The position numbers and the translations under genes are program-made. 64,000 nucleotides of DNA from Dyella lutea (GTDB lineage Bacteria; Pseudomonadota; Gammaproteobacteria; Xanthomonadales; Rhodanobacteraceae), in assembly GCF_024158035.1 (NCBI RefSeq), contig NZ_JAMZEK010000002.1, forward strand, positions 496,001 to 560,000, read 5' to 3'. Shown one piece after another: positions 9,050 to 18,478 of this stretch; the first letter of the stretch is position 1, and every line of letters begins with the position of its first letter. The notes below the pieces were generated by a model that had not been told where the DNA came from, searched no databases, and was given only the letters and a program-made list of their open reading frames with translations.

Positions 9050-11692
9050 ATGACTCCCCCTTCCGTTCCGCTGCCGCCACTGCCCCGCCTGCCGATCGCG
9101 GTGCCCCGCTCGGGCGTCTCGACCGAGGCGCGCAAGGCGCTGCGCCAGCTGCTGGGCGACATGGACCGGGCGCTGGCCACCGCGTTCCGCGACGGTGCCG
9201 ACGCCACCGCGCTGGCCGCGCGGCGCGGCGAGTCGGTGGAGCGCATCGTGGTCCACGTGTGGAACGCCTGCCTGGGCGAGGTGGCGGATACCGCGCTGTT
9301 CGCGGTCGGCGGTTTCGGCCGCGGCCTGCTGTTCCCGCAGTCGGACGTCGACCTGCTGGTGCTGACCACCCGTGACGACCCGACCCTGCGCCGTGCGCTG
9401 GAACAGTGCTTTGCGACCTTCTGGGACATCGGCCTGAAGGTCGGCCACGCGGTGCGCGAGCCGGCCCAGTGCAGGGCGCTGGCGGCGGAAGAGGCGAGCG
9501 TGTTCACCAGCCTGCTGGACGCGCGCCGACTGGCCGGCGACCCGGCCCTGGACGCGGTGCTGCGCGACATCGTCGACGATCCCGCGCTGTGGCCGCCGCG
9601 TGCCTACCTGGCGGCCCGGCTGGCCGAGCGCGATGCCCGCCACGCCCGCTTCGACGACACCGCCTACAACCTCGAACCCAACCTCAAGGACGGCCCCGGC
9701 GGACTGCGCACGCTCGACTCGTTGCGCTGGCTGGGTCTGCGCCTCGCGCATGCCGACGGCTTCGACGCGATGGTCGCCGAGGGTCTGCTCGATCCGGCCG
9801 AGCGCGCCACCCTGGCTGACGCCGAGGCCACGTTGCGGCGCTATCGCTTTGCCCTGCACCTGGAGGCGGGGCGGCCCGAGGAGCGGCTGCTGTTCGACTT
9901 CCAGCGCGGGCTGGCCGCGCGCATGGGCTTCGTCGACCAGCACGAGAAGAACCTCGGCGTCGAGCAGTTCATGCAGGGCTACTACCGCGCCGCCAGCCAG
10001 GTCGAGCGGCTGGGTGTGCAGATCGTCGAGCGCTTCGAGGAAATGCTCGAACCGGACAGCCCGATGACACCGATCGGTGGCGGCTTCGTGCAGCACGGCC
10101 GGCGCATCGCCGCGGCCGACCCCGAGCTGTTCATGACGCGGCCGGCGGCGCTGGTGGAGATTTTCCTGGCGCGACTGGACCACCCCGAGCTGATCGGCTT
10201 CAGCGCCGAGACCATGCGGCGGATCCACCAGGCCACCGCCCGGCACGGGACGGCGCTGACCGACGACCCGGCCGCGCTGGCCGCGTTCCTGAAGCTGCTG
10301 CAGCGTGGCGCACCGGCGGTGGACGCGCTGTGGCGGATGAACCGGCACGGGCTGCTGGCGGCGATCCTGCCGGCGTTCGGCAAGGTGTTCGGGCGCATGC
10401 AGTACGACCTGTTTCACGTCTACACGGTGGACGAGCACACGCTGCGCGTGCTGCGCAACCTGGCGCGCTTCGCCGATCCGGCGGCGGTGAAGGAGTTCCC
10501 GCTCGGCTGCCAGATCTGGGCCTCGCTGGAAAAGCCCGAGCTGCTGCTGCTGGCCGGCCTGTTCCACGACATCGCCAAGGGCCGCGGCGGCGACCACTCG
10601 GTGCTGGGCGAGGACGACGCACGCGTGTTCTGCACCCGGCTGGGGCTGGCGCCCGAGCACGTGGACACGGTGGCCTGGCTGGTGCGCTGGCACCTACTGA
10701 TGAGCACCACCGCGCAGCGCCAGGACATCACCGACCCGGAGGTGGTGAACCGTTTCGCCGAGGCGGTCGGCGATCGCCTGCGACTCGACCGGCTCTACCT
10801 GCTCACCATCGCCGACATCATCGGCACCAGCCCGCGGCTGTGGAACGCGTGGAAGGACCGCCTGCTGGCCGATCTCTACACCGCCACCCGCTACGCGCTG
10901 CGCAGCGACACCGAGCTGCCGCGCGACGCCAGTGCCAGCATCGCCGAATGCCGTGCCAGCGCGTTGGCGCTGCTGGCTTCGGAGGGCTTCGCCGCCGAGG
11001 CGGTGGAGGCGGTGTGGCGCGATTTCCCCGAGCGCAGCTTCCTCCGCCACCGGCCCGAGCAGGTGGCCTGGCAGACTGCGGCGATCCTGCGGGCGGACAA
11101 GGCGCTGCCGCTGGTGGAGGTGCATCCGTTCTCGGTGCGCGGCAGCACGGAGCTGTTCGTCTATGCGCCGGACCGCGACGGCTTGTTCGCCAGCGTCACC
11201 GCGATGCTCGACCGCATGCATTTCTCGGTGATGGAGGCGCGCGTGCTCAGCTCGCCCAGCGGGCTGGCGATGGACACCTTCCTGCTGCTGGAAGCCGACA
11301 GCCAGATGCCGGCCACGCCGCAGCGCGCCGACGAGCTGCGCCAGCGCCTGTTGCGCGCGCTGGCCGAGACCAAGCCGGTGCTGCCGGCGCGGCGCGGACT
11401 GCACCGGCACCTGAAGCACTTCCAGATGGCGCCGCGGATCGCCTTCACCGCCACCGGCGGGCGCACCCAGATGGCGCTGGTGTGCAGCGACCGCCCGGGC
11501 CTGCTGGCCGCGGTGGCGCAGGTGATGCTGGAAGTGGGCGTGCGCGTGCACGACGCGCGCATCGCCACCTTCGGCGAGCGGGTGGAGGATTTCTTCCAGC
11601 TCACCGACCGCCACGACGCGCCCCTGGACGGTGACCTGCAGGAACGGCTGCGGCAGGCGCTGCTGGAGCGGCTCGCGCCCGCGACGGCCTGA
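9050..11692 (+). CDS. glnD: Bifunctional PII uridylyltransferase / uridylyl-removing enzyme
   Basis: Glutamine sensor of the nitrogen cascade: uridylylates PII when glutamine is low and removes UMP when it is high. 880 residues, full length. Order of domains: nucleotidyltransferase with GGFGRG near residue 86 and the catalytic SDVDLLV, helical linker, HD hydrolase domain with LFHDIAKGRGGDHS near residue 505, then two C-terminal ACT domains (about 700-775 and 810-880). All catalytic motifs are intact. The region before the ATG is pyrimidine-rich with no clear Shine-Dalgarno. A GTG at about codon 18 is a possible alternative start. Confidence 0.96.
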   Translation: MTPPSVPLPPLPRLPIAVPRSGVSTEARKALRQLLGDMDRALATAFRDGADATALAARRGESVERIVVHVWNACLGEVADTALFAVGGFGRGLLFPQSDVDLLVLTTRDDPTLRRALEQCFATFWDIGLKVGHAVREPAQCRALAAEEASVFTSLLDARRLAGDPALDAVLRDIVDDPALWPPRAYLAARLAERDARHARFDDTAYNLEPNLKDGPGGLRTLDSLRWLGLRLAHADGFDAMVAEGLLDPAERATLADAEATLRRYRFALHLEAGRPEERLLFDFQRGLAARMGFVDQHEKNLGVEQFMQGYYRAASQVERLGVQIVERFEEMLEPDSPMTPIGGGFVQHGRRIAAADPELFMTRPAALVEIFLARLDHPELIGFSAETMRRIHQATARHGTALTDDPAALAAFLKLLQRGAPAVDALWRMNRHGLLAAILPAFGKVFGRMQYDLFHVYTVDEHTLRVLRNLARFADPAAVKEFPLGCQIWASLEKPELLLLAGLFHDIAKGRGGDHSVLGEDDARVFCTRLGLAPEHVDTVAWLVRWHLLMSTTAQRQDITDPEVVNRFAEAVGDRLRLDRLYLLTIADIIGTSPRLWNAWKDRLLADLYTATRYALRSDTELPRDASASIAECRASALALLASEGFAAEAVEAVWRDFPERSFLRHRPEQVAWQTAAILRADKALPLVEVHPFSVRGSTELFVYAPDRDGLFASVTAMLDRMHFSVMEARVLSSPSGLAMDTFLLLEADSQMPATPQRADELRQRLLRALAETKPVLPARRGLHRHLKHFQMAPRIAFTATGGRTQMALVCSDRPGLLAAVAQVMLEVGVRVHDARIATFGERVEDFFQLTDRHDAPLDGDLQERLRQALLERLAPATA

Positions 11693-11767
11693 GTCCGGAG
11701 ACCGGGAGCGGGGGCGCGGAGTATCGTTCCGGCCTTCGCCCATGCGGCCGTTGCCGGAGGAACACCC

Positions 11768-12355
11768 ATGAACACCAGGCTTGCCCTTGTCGCCTTCGCG
11801 CTGGGCGCCGCGATCCCGGCCTCCGGCGCGTTCGCCGCCGCCGCGACGCCGGCGGTCAAGGCCGCGCCCGCGGTCACCTGGGTGTATCCGCTGGTGCCGA
11901 AGTTCGGTGGCGTGCACCCGCGGCCGGACGTGGACATGCAGCTGGATCCGAAGGCCGACTACAAGGTGTTCGTCGACGTGGTCTCGGCCGATCCCGGTTC
12001 GGACCAGCCTTACCACTCGCTGCAGCGGCTGGCCCGGCTGGTCAACCTGATGGGCTACGCGAAGATGCCGCCTTCGCACGTGCACATCGTCGCGCTGCTG
12101 GACCGCGAGGCCGGGCTCGCCGCGCTCACCGATGCCGCCTACCGCCGCTACGACAAGAAGTCGTCAAGCAATCCCAATCTGCCGCTGCTGCACGCGCTGC
12201 AGAAGGCCGGCGTGAAGCTGATGGTGTGCAGCCAGGCGATGGCCGGGATGGGGCTGAAGGACGGCGACATCGATCCCAGTGTCACCGTCACGTTGTCGGG
12301 CCTGACCGATCCGGTGATCTACGGCCAGCGCGGTTACACCTTCATGCAACTCTAG
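11768..12355 (+). CDS. Periplasmic DsrE-superfamily-like protein
   Basis: 195 residues with a signal peptide (MNTRLALVAFALGAAIPASGAFAAA), so probably periplasmic. The mature part resembles DsrE/DsrF-like sulfur-relay folds: KVFVDVVSADPG, HVHIVALLD and a single cysteine in LHALQKAGVKLMVCSQAM near residue 153, the position where DsrE-like proteins carry a reactive cysteine. GGAGG precedes the ATG by 7 nt. Nothing nearby suggests dissimilatory sulfur metabolism, so the function is unknown; assignment to the superfamily is by pattern only. Confidence 0.7.
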   Translation: MNTRLALVAFALGAAIPASGAFAAAATPAVKAAPAVTWVYPLVPKFGGVHPRPDVDMQLDPKADYKVFVDVVSADPGSDQPYHSLQRLARLVNLMGYAKMPPSHVHIVALLDREAGLAALTDAAYRRYDKKSSSNPNLPLLHALQKAGVKLMVCSQAMAGMGLKDGDIDPSVTVTLSGLTDPVIYGQRGYTFMQL

Positions 12356-12453
12356 CCCGTCGCCAAGGGCCGTCTGGACGGCCATCCGTGTTGACGGACT
12401 GGCGTCCATTCGAGGGGCGGGCGGGTGCCGGCCGGGCCGTTGCGTGTACTCTT

Positions 12454-12485
12454 GGGGGCTTGTCCCGAGCACGACGGAAGCCCCC
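12454..12485 (+). promoter_or_regulatory. Hairpin overlapping the dapD ribosome-binding site
   Basis: GGGGGCTT (12454-12461) pairs with AAGCCCCC (12478-12485). The dapD Shine-Dalgarno GGAAG (12476-12480) lies partly inside the right arm, 7 nt before the ATG. It could limit translation initiation; no ligand or regulator is apparent. Confidence 0.4.
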
Positions 12486-12487
12486 GC

Positions 12488-13311
<824 letters not shown>

Positions 13312-13315
<4 letters not shown>

Positions 13316-13662
13316 GCGTCGATCTGTATGGCCTGGCCAAGTGCGGCACCTGCGACAAGGCGCGCGCCTGGCTGGATGCGCACAAGGTCAAGCACAGCTT
13401 CACCGACTACCGCGACGAGCCGATCGCCCCGGCCACGCTGAAGGCGTGGGCGAAGGAGCTGACCTGGGAGAAGCTGGTCAACCGCGCCAGCTACACCTGG
13501 CGCGATCTCACCGAGCAGCAGAAGGCCGCCTCCAGCGACGCGCAGTGGCTCGCCCTGATCAAGGAATTCCCCGCGCTGGTGAAGCGCCCGGTGGTGGTGA
13601 AGGACGGCGCGGTGAGCGTCGGTTTCACCGAGAAGAAATTCAAGGAGCTGTTCGGTGGCTGA
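13312..13662 (+). CDS. ArsC/Spx-family thioredoxin-fold protein (YffB-like)
   Basis: 116 residues. The N-terminal [17 protein letters not shown] matches the YffB branch of the arsenate-reductase family, with the expected catalytic cysteine C11, a second cysteine C14 and the conserved Arg of LVKRPVVV near residue 91. YffB-like genes commonly sit beside dapE, as here. A glutathione-dependent thiol reductase role is known for relatives, but the physiological substrate is unclear and arsenate reduction should not be assumed. Overlaps dapD by 4 bp and the next gene by 8 bp. Confidence 0.85.
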
Positions 13663-14032
13663 AGCCGCCGTGCTTTACGGACTGGCCGGCACCGATGCGT
13701 GCCGCAAGGCCTGCGCGTGGCTGGACCGCTTCGGCCACGCGTACCGCTTCGTCGACACCGGGCGCGAACGGCCCGCGCCCGAGGCGCTGACGGCCTGGGC
13801 GCAGGCCGCCGGCGGCTGGGATGCGCTGGCCGACCGCAGCGGCCGCGCCTGGAAGAACCTGCTGCCGCAGCGGCGCAACCCGGAGAGCGATCCGGAATGG
13901 ACGCTGCTGATCCGCGAGCATCCCGGCGTGCTGCGCCAGCCGCTGGCGGTGCTCGCCGATGGCACGCTGCTGGTGGGCTTCACCGGCGGGCAGTACGAAA
14001 AGCGATTCGGCAAGGGCAGGGCCACCGCATGA
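13655..14032 (+). CDS. Second ArsC/Spx-like paralogue lacking the catalytic cysteine
   Basis: 125 residues, GTG start inside the previous gene (8-bp overlap). It aligns without gaps to its neighbour at the N-terminus: [17 protein letters not shown] against [17 protein letters not shown]. The first cysteine is replaced by Thr13; the second is kept (C16) and a new one appears (C20). The C-terminal KRP motif is RQP (Arg to Gln). A tandem duplicate of the upstream gene, probably not a classical ArsC-type reductase. The stop overlaps the dapE start (ATGA), so it is coupled to dapE. Confidence 0.8.
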   Translation: MAEAAVLYGLAGTDACRKACAWLDRFGHAYRFVDTGRERPAPEALTAWAQAAGGWDALADRSGRAWKNLLPQRRNPESDPEWTLLIREHPGVLRQPLAVLADGTLLVGFTGGQYEKRFGKGRATA

Positions 14033-15162
14033 GCGACGTCTTCGACCTCACCGGCGACCTGATCCGCCGCGCCTCGGTCACCCCCGAGGACGCCGGCTGC
14101 CAGGCGATGATCGCCGCGCGACTGGCGAAGGCCGGCTTCCGCGTGCGCCACCTGCGCTTCGGCGAGGTCGACAATCTCTGGGCCACGCACGGCGAGGGCG
14201 GCCCCACGCTGGCCTTCCTCGGCCACACCGACGTGGTGCCGACCGGGCCGGTCGAGGCGTGGCGCTTCGATCCGTTCGAGCCGACCCTGGTCGACGGCGT
14301 GCTGTATGGCCGCGGCGCGGCCGACATGAAGGGTTCGGTGGCGGCGATGGTGGTTGCGCTGGAGGCCTTCGTCGCCGCGCATCCGGACCACGCCGGTCGC
14401 GTGGGCCTGCTGCTGACCAGCGACGAGGAAGGGCCGACCAACCTCGACGGCGTGCGTCGGGTCGCCGAGGTGTTCCGCTCCGAGAGCGAGCGCATCGACT
14501 GGTGCGTGGTCGGCGAGCCGTCATCCACCACGCGCCTCGGCGACCTGATCCGCGTGGGCCGGCGCGGCTCGCTCAGCGGCACGCTGACCGTGCGCGGCGT
14601 GCAGGGACACGTGGCGTATCCGGAGAAGGCGAAGAACCCGATCCACGCCTTCGCCCCCGCACTGGCCGAACTGGCCGCCGAGCGCTGGGACGAGGGCAAC
14701 GCCGATTTCCCGCCGACCTCGTTCCAGGTGTCCAACCTCAACGCGGGCACCGGCGCCACCAATGTCATCCCGGGCACGCTCACCGCGCTGTTCAACTTCC
14801 GCTACAGCACCGCCAGCACGGCCGAGGGGCTGAAGGCCCGCACCGAGGCGATCCTCGCGCGCCACGGGCTGGACTGCACGCTGGACTGGAACCTTTCCGG
14901 CGAGCCGTTCCTCACCCCGCCGGGCGGACGCCTGCGCGGGGTGGTGGCGTCGGTCTGCCGCGAGCTGGCCGGCGTGTCTCCGGTGGAGAGCACCGGCGGA
15001 GGCACCTCCGACGGCCGCTTCATCGCCCCGCTGGGGGCCGAGGTGGTGGAGCTGGGGCCGGTGAATGCCACCATCCACAAGGTGGACGAGTGCGTAGCGA
15101 TTGCCGATCTGGAGTGTTTGTCCGTCCTATACAGGGCAGTTTGCGAGCGATTGTTTCCCTGA
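14029..15162 (+). CDS. dapE: Succinyl-diaminopimelate desuccinylase
   Basis: Di-zinc M20 hydrolase releasing LL-diaminopimelate from its N-succinyl form, the step before meso-DAP and lysine. 377 residues from [16 protein letters not shown]. Metal ligands are recognisable in [11 protein letters not shown] (His), [10 protein letters not shown] (bridging Asp), TSDEEGPT (catalytic Glu plus ligand) and the C-terminal NATIHKVDE (His). The start at 14029 makes an ATGA overlap with the upstream gene, much better than the longer frame. Last gene of the dapD-arsC-arsC'-dapE block. Confidence 0.97.
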   Translation: MSDVFDLTGDLIRRASVTPEDAGCQAMIAARLAKAGFRVRHLRFGEVDNLWATHGEGGPTLAFLGHTDVVPTGPVEAWRFDPFEPTLVDGVLYGRGAADMKGSVAAMVVALEAFVAAHPDHAGRVGLLLTSDEEGPTNLDGVRRVAEVFRSESERIDWCVVGEPSSTTRLGDLIRVGRRGSLSGTLTVRGVQGHVAYPEKAKNPIHAFAPALAELAAERWDEGNADFPPTSFQVSNLNAGTGATNVIPGTLTALFNFRYSTASTAEGLKARTEAILARHGLDCTLDWNLSGEPFLTPPGGRLRGVVASVCRELAGVSPVESTGGGTSDGRFIAPLGAEVVELGPVNATIHKVDECVAIADLECLSVLYRAVCERLFP

Positions 15163-15171
15163 TTGACCCGT

Positions 15172-15193
15172 AAATGTGATTTGCATCACATTT
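15172..15193. promoter_or_regulatory. CRP/Clp-type binding site
   Basis: AAATGTGA-TTTGCA-TCACATTT, an almost ideal CRP consensus with both TGTGA/TCACA half-sites and flanking A/T runs. In Xanthomonadales the factor would be Clp or another CRP-family protein. Centre 15182.5. With a -10 like TATGCT at 15208-15213 it would sit about 40 bp before the start, a class II activator position for the secreted-protein gene at 15316. Confidence 0.75.
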
Positions 15194-15207
15194 TTTGGGG
15201 ACCGGCG

Positions 15208-15213
15208 TATGCT
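15208..15213 (+). promoter_or_regulatory. Candidate -10 box of the CRP/Clp-dependent promoter
   Basis: TATGCT, downstream of the CRP-like site by the spacing expected for class II activation. No good -35 hexamer is present, which fits activator dependence. Confidence 0.4.
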
Positions 15214-15315
15214 GCCGGTCCTTCGCCTTTGGCGGAGCCCTTCGCGCGTTGCGGAGAGAGTTTGGGGCCCTATTCCACATCTGTGCAGGGCGATCCGCCC
15301 TGAAGGGAGACTCTC

Positions 15316-16092
15316 ATGAAGCGCATCACCGCGTGGCTGGCCCTGGTGGCCGGCCTGTTCTGTGTCACCGGCGTGCAGGCTGCCGACGAAGGCAGCCCGC
15401 GCGTCATCCGCAGCTACACGGACTGGGTGGCGCCTGCGGACCAGCAGGCCTACGAGGCGGGCATCAAGGCCTACAACCAGTGCCTGCGCGAGCATGGATT
15501 CAAGTACGCATGGAAGGCGCTGAACCACGAAACGGGCGACGTCTACACCTATTCGTACGTCAGCGATCCGCTGGCCTGGGCGGATTACGACGCCATGCGC
15601 GACAGCGGCAAGTCGTGCGACGCGTCATTCCGGCAGAACGTCAATCCGCACTTGAAGCGCGAGACCAGCGGCTTCATGAAGCCGATGCCGGAGATGAGCC
15701 ACATGCCGGCGGGCACCGACATGGGACACGCCTATGTCGGCGTGACGTTGTTCAAGCTCAAGCCCGGCCACGACGCCAACGAGAGCTTCATGACCACGGT
15801 CAAGAAGATCACCGCAGCTGCCCGGAAGGCCAAATGGCCGCAGCCGTACCAGGTCATGCAGGTGGTCGACAGCGGCGAGGACGCGCCGGACTACATCCTG
15901 GCCGGCCCCGCCAAGAGCTGGGCGGACTACGGTACCGAACCCGACCCCGCGTTCTGGAAGATGGTGGCCAACGTGTACGGCGAGGCGCAGGCCAAGTCGC
16001 TGCGCAAGACGCTGGGCGATGCGATCGACCGGGCCTCGGCGCACGTCGACCGCTACAACGAAGAACTCACCTACCGGCCGTCCGGCAAGTAA
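15316..16092 (+). CDS. Secreted protein of unknown function under a CRP/Clp-type site
   Basis: 258 residues with a signal peptide (MKRITAWLALVAGLFCVTGVQA, cleavage after about residue 22). The mature protein is soluble, with two cysteines that could form a disulfide (NQCLREHG and GKSCDASF) and many aromatic residues; no family is recognised. GGGAG lies 7-11 nt before the ATG. The 5' region carries a strong CRP/Clp-like operator and the gene ends at an intrinsic terminator, so it is a monocistronic, probably nutrient- or c-di-GMP-responsive gene. The regulatory reading is inference. Confidence 0.75.
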   Translation: MKRITAWLALVAGLFCVTGVQAADEGSPRVIRSYTDWVAPADQQAYEAGIKAYNQCLREHGFKYAWKALNHETGDVYTYSYVSDPLAWADYDAMRDSGKSCDASFRQNVNPHLKRETSGFMKPMPEMSHMPAGTDMGHAYVGVTLFKLKPGHDANESFMTTVKKITAAARKAKWPQPYQVMQVVDSGEDAPDYILAGPAKSWADYGTEPDPAFWKMVANVYGEAQAKSLRKTLGDAIDRASAHVDRYNEELTYRPSGK

Positions 16093-16117
16093 CGGACGCT
16101 CCACGCATGGCCCCCCC

Positions 16118-16141
16118 GGCCCGCCTGGCGGGCCTTTTTTT
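16118..16141 (+). terminator. Intrinsic terminator after the secreted-protein gene
   Basis: GGCCCGCC / GGCGGGCC stem with a tight loop followed by seven T. Confidence 0.9.
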
Positions 16142-16220
16142 GGTTCGCGGATTTCCATTGAGCCTCCAGCGTCGCATCGGCGACGTCCGCCTCACGCGGG
16201 AAGCCTGCCGGATTCACCCC

Positions 16221-16483
16221 CGCTTGCCGCTGGATCAGCTGAAGATCGACCGCGCCTTCGTCAGCCGGCTGCCCGGGGGCGGCGGTGCGATGGTGGCGCA
16301 GACCAGTATCGCGATGGGCCGTGGGCTGGGCATGAAGGTGGTCGCAGAGGGCGTGGAAACTGAGGCCCGGTGGGCGTTCCTGATGGAACGGGACTGAGAC
16401 GTACTCCAAGGTCACCCGTTCGGTCGCCGATGCCGGCGGACCGGCTTGAGACCCTGCTGGCCAAGCTGCAGGGAGCCGGCTGA
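16221..16483 (+). pseudogene. Remnant of an EAL-domain (c-di-GMP phosphodiesterase) gene
   Basis: Reads RLPLDQLKIDRAFVSRLP, then MVAQTSIAMGRGLGMKVVAEGVETEARWAFLMERD, the last third of an EAL domain. A TGA at 16395-16397 stands where the family has Cys in R-G-C-D. The same frame continues DVLQGHPFGR; a frameshift is then needed to reach PMPADRLETLLAKLQGAG and a stop at 16481-16483, the normal EAL C-terminus. The first two thirds, including the EAL signature itself, are absent. A degraded, truncated copy with at least one nonsense and one frameshift mutation. Confidence 0.85.
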
Positions 16484-16487
16484 GCGC

Positions 16488-17753
16488 TCAGTCGGCAGTG
16501 CCTTCCAGCCTCGCGATCCGCGCCTGCAACACTTCCCGCTCGCCCGCGTTGGCGGTGAGTTCGGTTGCCCGGCGGAACGCGGCCCGTGCCTCGTCGTGCC
16601 GGCCCAGTTGCTCAAGCAGATCGCCAAGCACCGCCGGCAACGGCGCATAGCGGGACAGTGCCGGCGCATCGGCGATCGCCTCGACCAGCGCCAGCCCCGC
16701 GGCCGGGCCTTGTGCCCGCGACACCGCCACGGCGCGGTTGAGCTCGACTACCGGCGAGGGCGACACCTGCGCCAGTGCTGCGTAGAGGGCGGCGATGCGT
16801 GGCCAGTCGGTGGCCGCGGCCGTCGGTGCGCCGGCGTGGCAGGCGGCGATCGCCGCTTGCAGCGTGTACGGGCCCGCGCCATCCGGATGGCGGATGGCGC
16901 GGGCCAGCAGCGCCTGGCCGCGGGCGATCGCCAGCCGGTCCCAGCGCGTGCGGTCCTGCTGGTCCAGCAGGACCGGCCGCCCGGTCGCGTCGATCCGCGC
17001 GTGGGTGCGCGACGCCTGCAGTTCCATCAGCGCCAGCAGGCCGAGCACTTCCGGCTCGTGCGGTTCCAGCGCCGCCAGCATGCGACCCAGCCGCAGCGCC
17101 TCCTCGCACAGTGCGGGGCGCATCCAGTCCTCGCCGGCGGTGGCGGCATAGCCCTCGTTGAAGATCAGGTAGACCACGCCGAGCACGCTGGCCAGCCGTT
17201 CGCCGCGCTCCTCGCCCCGTGGCATGTCGTACGGCACCCGCTTCTCGGCGAGCGTCCGCTTGGCGCGCACGATGCGCTGCGCCACGGTGGGCTCGGGCTG
17301 CAGGAAGGCGCGCGCGATCTCGGCGGTGGTGAGGCCGCCGAGCAGGCGCAGGGTCAGCGCGATGCGCGCCTCATGCGGCAGCACCGGGTGGCAGGCGGTG
17401 AAGATCAGCCGCAGGCGGTCGTCGCCGATGTCGTCGTCGAGGGTGTCGAAGTCGGGCATCACGTGTGGCTCAAAGTCCGGATCGCCACCGAGCATCGCGT
17501 GCTTGCGCTCGGCAAGCTGGCGGTGGCGCAGCAGGTCGATGCCGCGGTTGCGCGCGGTGGTCATCAGCCAGGCGCCGGGGTTGTCCGGGATACCGTTGTC
17601 CGGCCAGCGCTCGAGCGCACTGACCAGGGCGTCCTGGGCCAGTTCCTCGGCCAGGTCGATGTCCCGCACCACGCGCACCAGGGCGCCGATCAGCTTCGGT
17701 GCCTCCAGTCGCCATACGGCATCGATGCGGCGATGCAGTTCGGCCGTTTCCAT
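16488..17753 (-). CDS. ECF42-type RNA polymerase sigma factor with C-terminal DUF6596/TPR extension
   Basis: 421 residues from METAELHRRIDAVWRLE. The sigma-2 region (AEELAQDALVSALERW, NPGAWLMTTARNRGIDLLR) and sigma-4 helix-turn-helix (GGLTTAEIARAFLQPEPTVAQRI) fill the first 180 residues. A long helical C-terminal part follows, including YLIFNEGYAA of DUF6596 and TPR-like repeats. This architecture, plus an upstream DGPF/YCII gene, defines the ECF42 group. Those factors have no classical anti-sigma factor; the C-terminal extension is thought to control activity. Separated from the partner by 50 bp. Confidence 0.9.
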   Translation of the reverse strand: METAELHRRIDAVWRLEAPKLIGALVRVVRDIDLAEELAQDALVSALERWPDNGIPDNPGAWLMTTARNRGIDLLRHRQLAERKHAMLGGDPDFEPHVMPDFDTLDDDIGDDRLRLIFTACHPVLPHEARIALTLRLLGGLTTAEIARAFLQPEPTVAQRIVRAKRTLAEKRVPYDMPRGEERGERLASVLGVVYLIFNEGYAATAGEDWMRPALCEEALRLGRMLAALEPHEPEVLGLLALMELQASRTHARIDATGRPVLLDQQDRTRWDRLAIARGQALLARAIRHPDGAGPYTLQAAIAACHAGAPTAAATDWPRIAALYAALAQVSPSPVVELNRAVAVSRAQGPAAGLALVEAIADAPALSRYAPLPAVLGDLLEQLGRHDEARAAFRRATELTANAGEREVLQARIARLEGTAD

Positions 17754-17803
17754 AGGGCCGATCACAGCACTGCCTGGCGTTCGCGGCAAGCACGCTGGCG
17801 GCA

Positions 17804-18238
17804 TCAGCGCGTCCGTTCGGCAATCTGTCCGCGCAGCCGGGCCTCGGACTCGCGCAGTTCGGGAGACATGATTTCGGCGAAGTCGGCCTCCTCGTACAGC
17901 GGCCGGATCTCGATCTCGCACTCGCCCACGAACGGGGCCGGGCAGCGGCGTGCCCACTCCAGCGCCTCGTCCATCGAACGCACCTGCCAGAGCCAGAATC
18001 CGGCGATCAACTCCCGGGTCTCGGCAAACGGACCGTCGACCACCTGTTGCCGGCCGCCTGCGAAACGCACGCGCTTGCCGTCGCGGCTGGGCTTGAGCCC
18101 CTCGCCGGCCAGCATCACGCCGGCCTGCACCAGTTCCTCGTTGAAGCGATTCATCGCCGCCATGATCTCGGCGTTCGGCATCGCCTGGGTTTCGCTTTCG
18201 GACTCGTCGGTGGCCCGCACCATCACCATGCATCGCAT
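17804..18238 (-). CDS. DGPF/YCII-domain protein, partner of the ECF42 sigma factor
   Basis: 144 residues, starting MRCMVMVRATDESESE. It carries the signature VVDGPFAETRELIAGFWLW (DGPF) and ends in a short helical tail. Members are small dimeric alpha/beta-barrel proteins of unknown catalytic role, almost always encoded with ECF42 sigma factors and among their main targets. GGAG lies upstream of the ATG. A promoter with the ECF42 signature stands 55-80 bp upstream, supporting an autoregulated two-gene unit. Confidence 0.88.
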   Translation of the reverse strand: MRCMVMVRATDESESETQAMPNAEIMAAMNRFNEELVQAGVMLAGEGLKPSRDGKRVRFAGGRQQVVDGPFAETRELIAGFWLWQVRSMDEALEWARRCPAPFVGECEIEIRPLYEEADFAEIMSPELRESEARLRGQIAERTR

Positions 18239-18292
18239 CGCTGTTCTCCTTCACCGGGACATCGGGCCGGCACATGCCGGGCTTGTCCTGAC

Positions 18293-18319
18293 GACGAACC
18301 GTCCGGCGCGAATTCGACA
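18293..18319 (-). promoter_or_regulatory. ECF42-type promoter for the DGPF-sigma operon
   Basis: On the minus strand: TGTCGA (18314-18319), 17-nt spacer, CGTC (18293-18296), placed 55 nt before the DGPF start. From family knowledge, ECF42 targets carry a TGTCGA -35 and a short CGTC/CGAC -10. Confidence 0.6.
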
Positions 18320-18478
18320 TGCTTCGCCTCCGGCGACGGCGCCGGCTGTATCACGGGTCGGCGGCGCGCGTCGGGCCTCGCCAAATGTGCCGATGCGGCC
18401 TGTGCTTGAATGCGCCCGGGGCAGGGCCGGCGATGCTGGCGCGCTGCCGGGGACATGGCGTGAGCGAGGGCGGGGCAG

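Noticed and set aside
9044-10693. Minus-strand frame opposite glnD
   Set aside because: GlnD motifs on the plus strand are complete; the antisense translation is His/Gln/Arg-rich with no domain.
12368-12383. GGCCGTC/GACGGCC hairpin after the DsrE-like gene as a terminator
   Set aside because: Stem is short and is not followed by a T-run.
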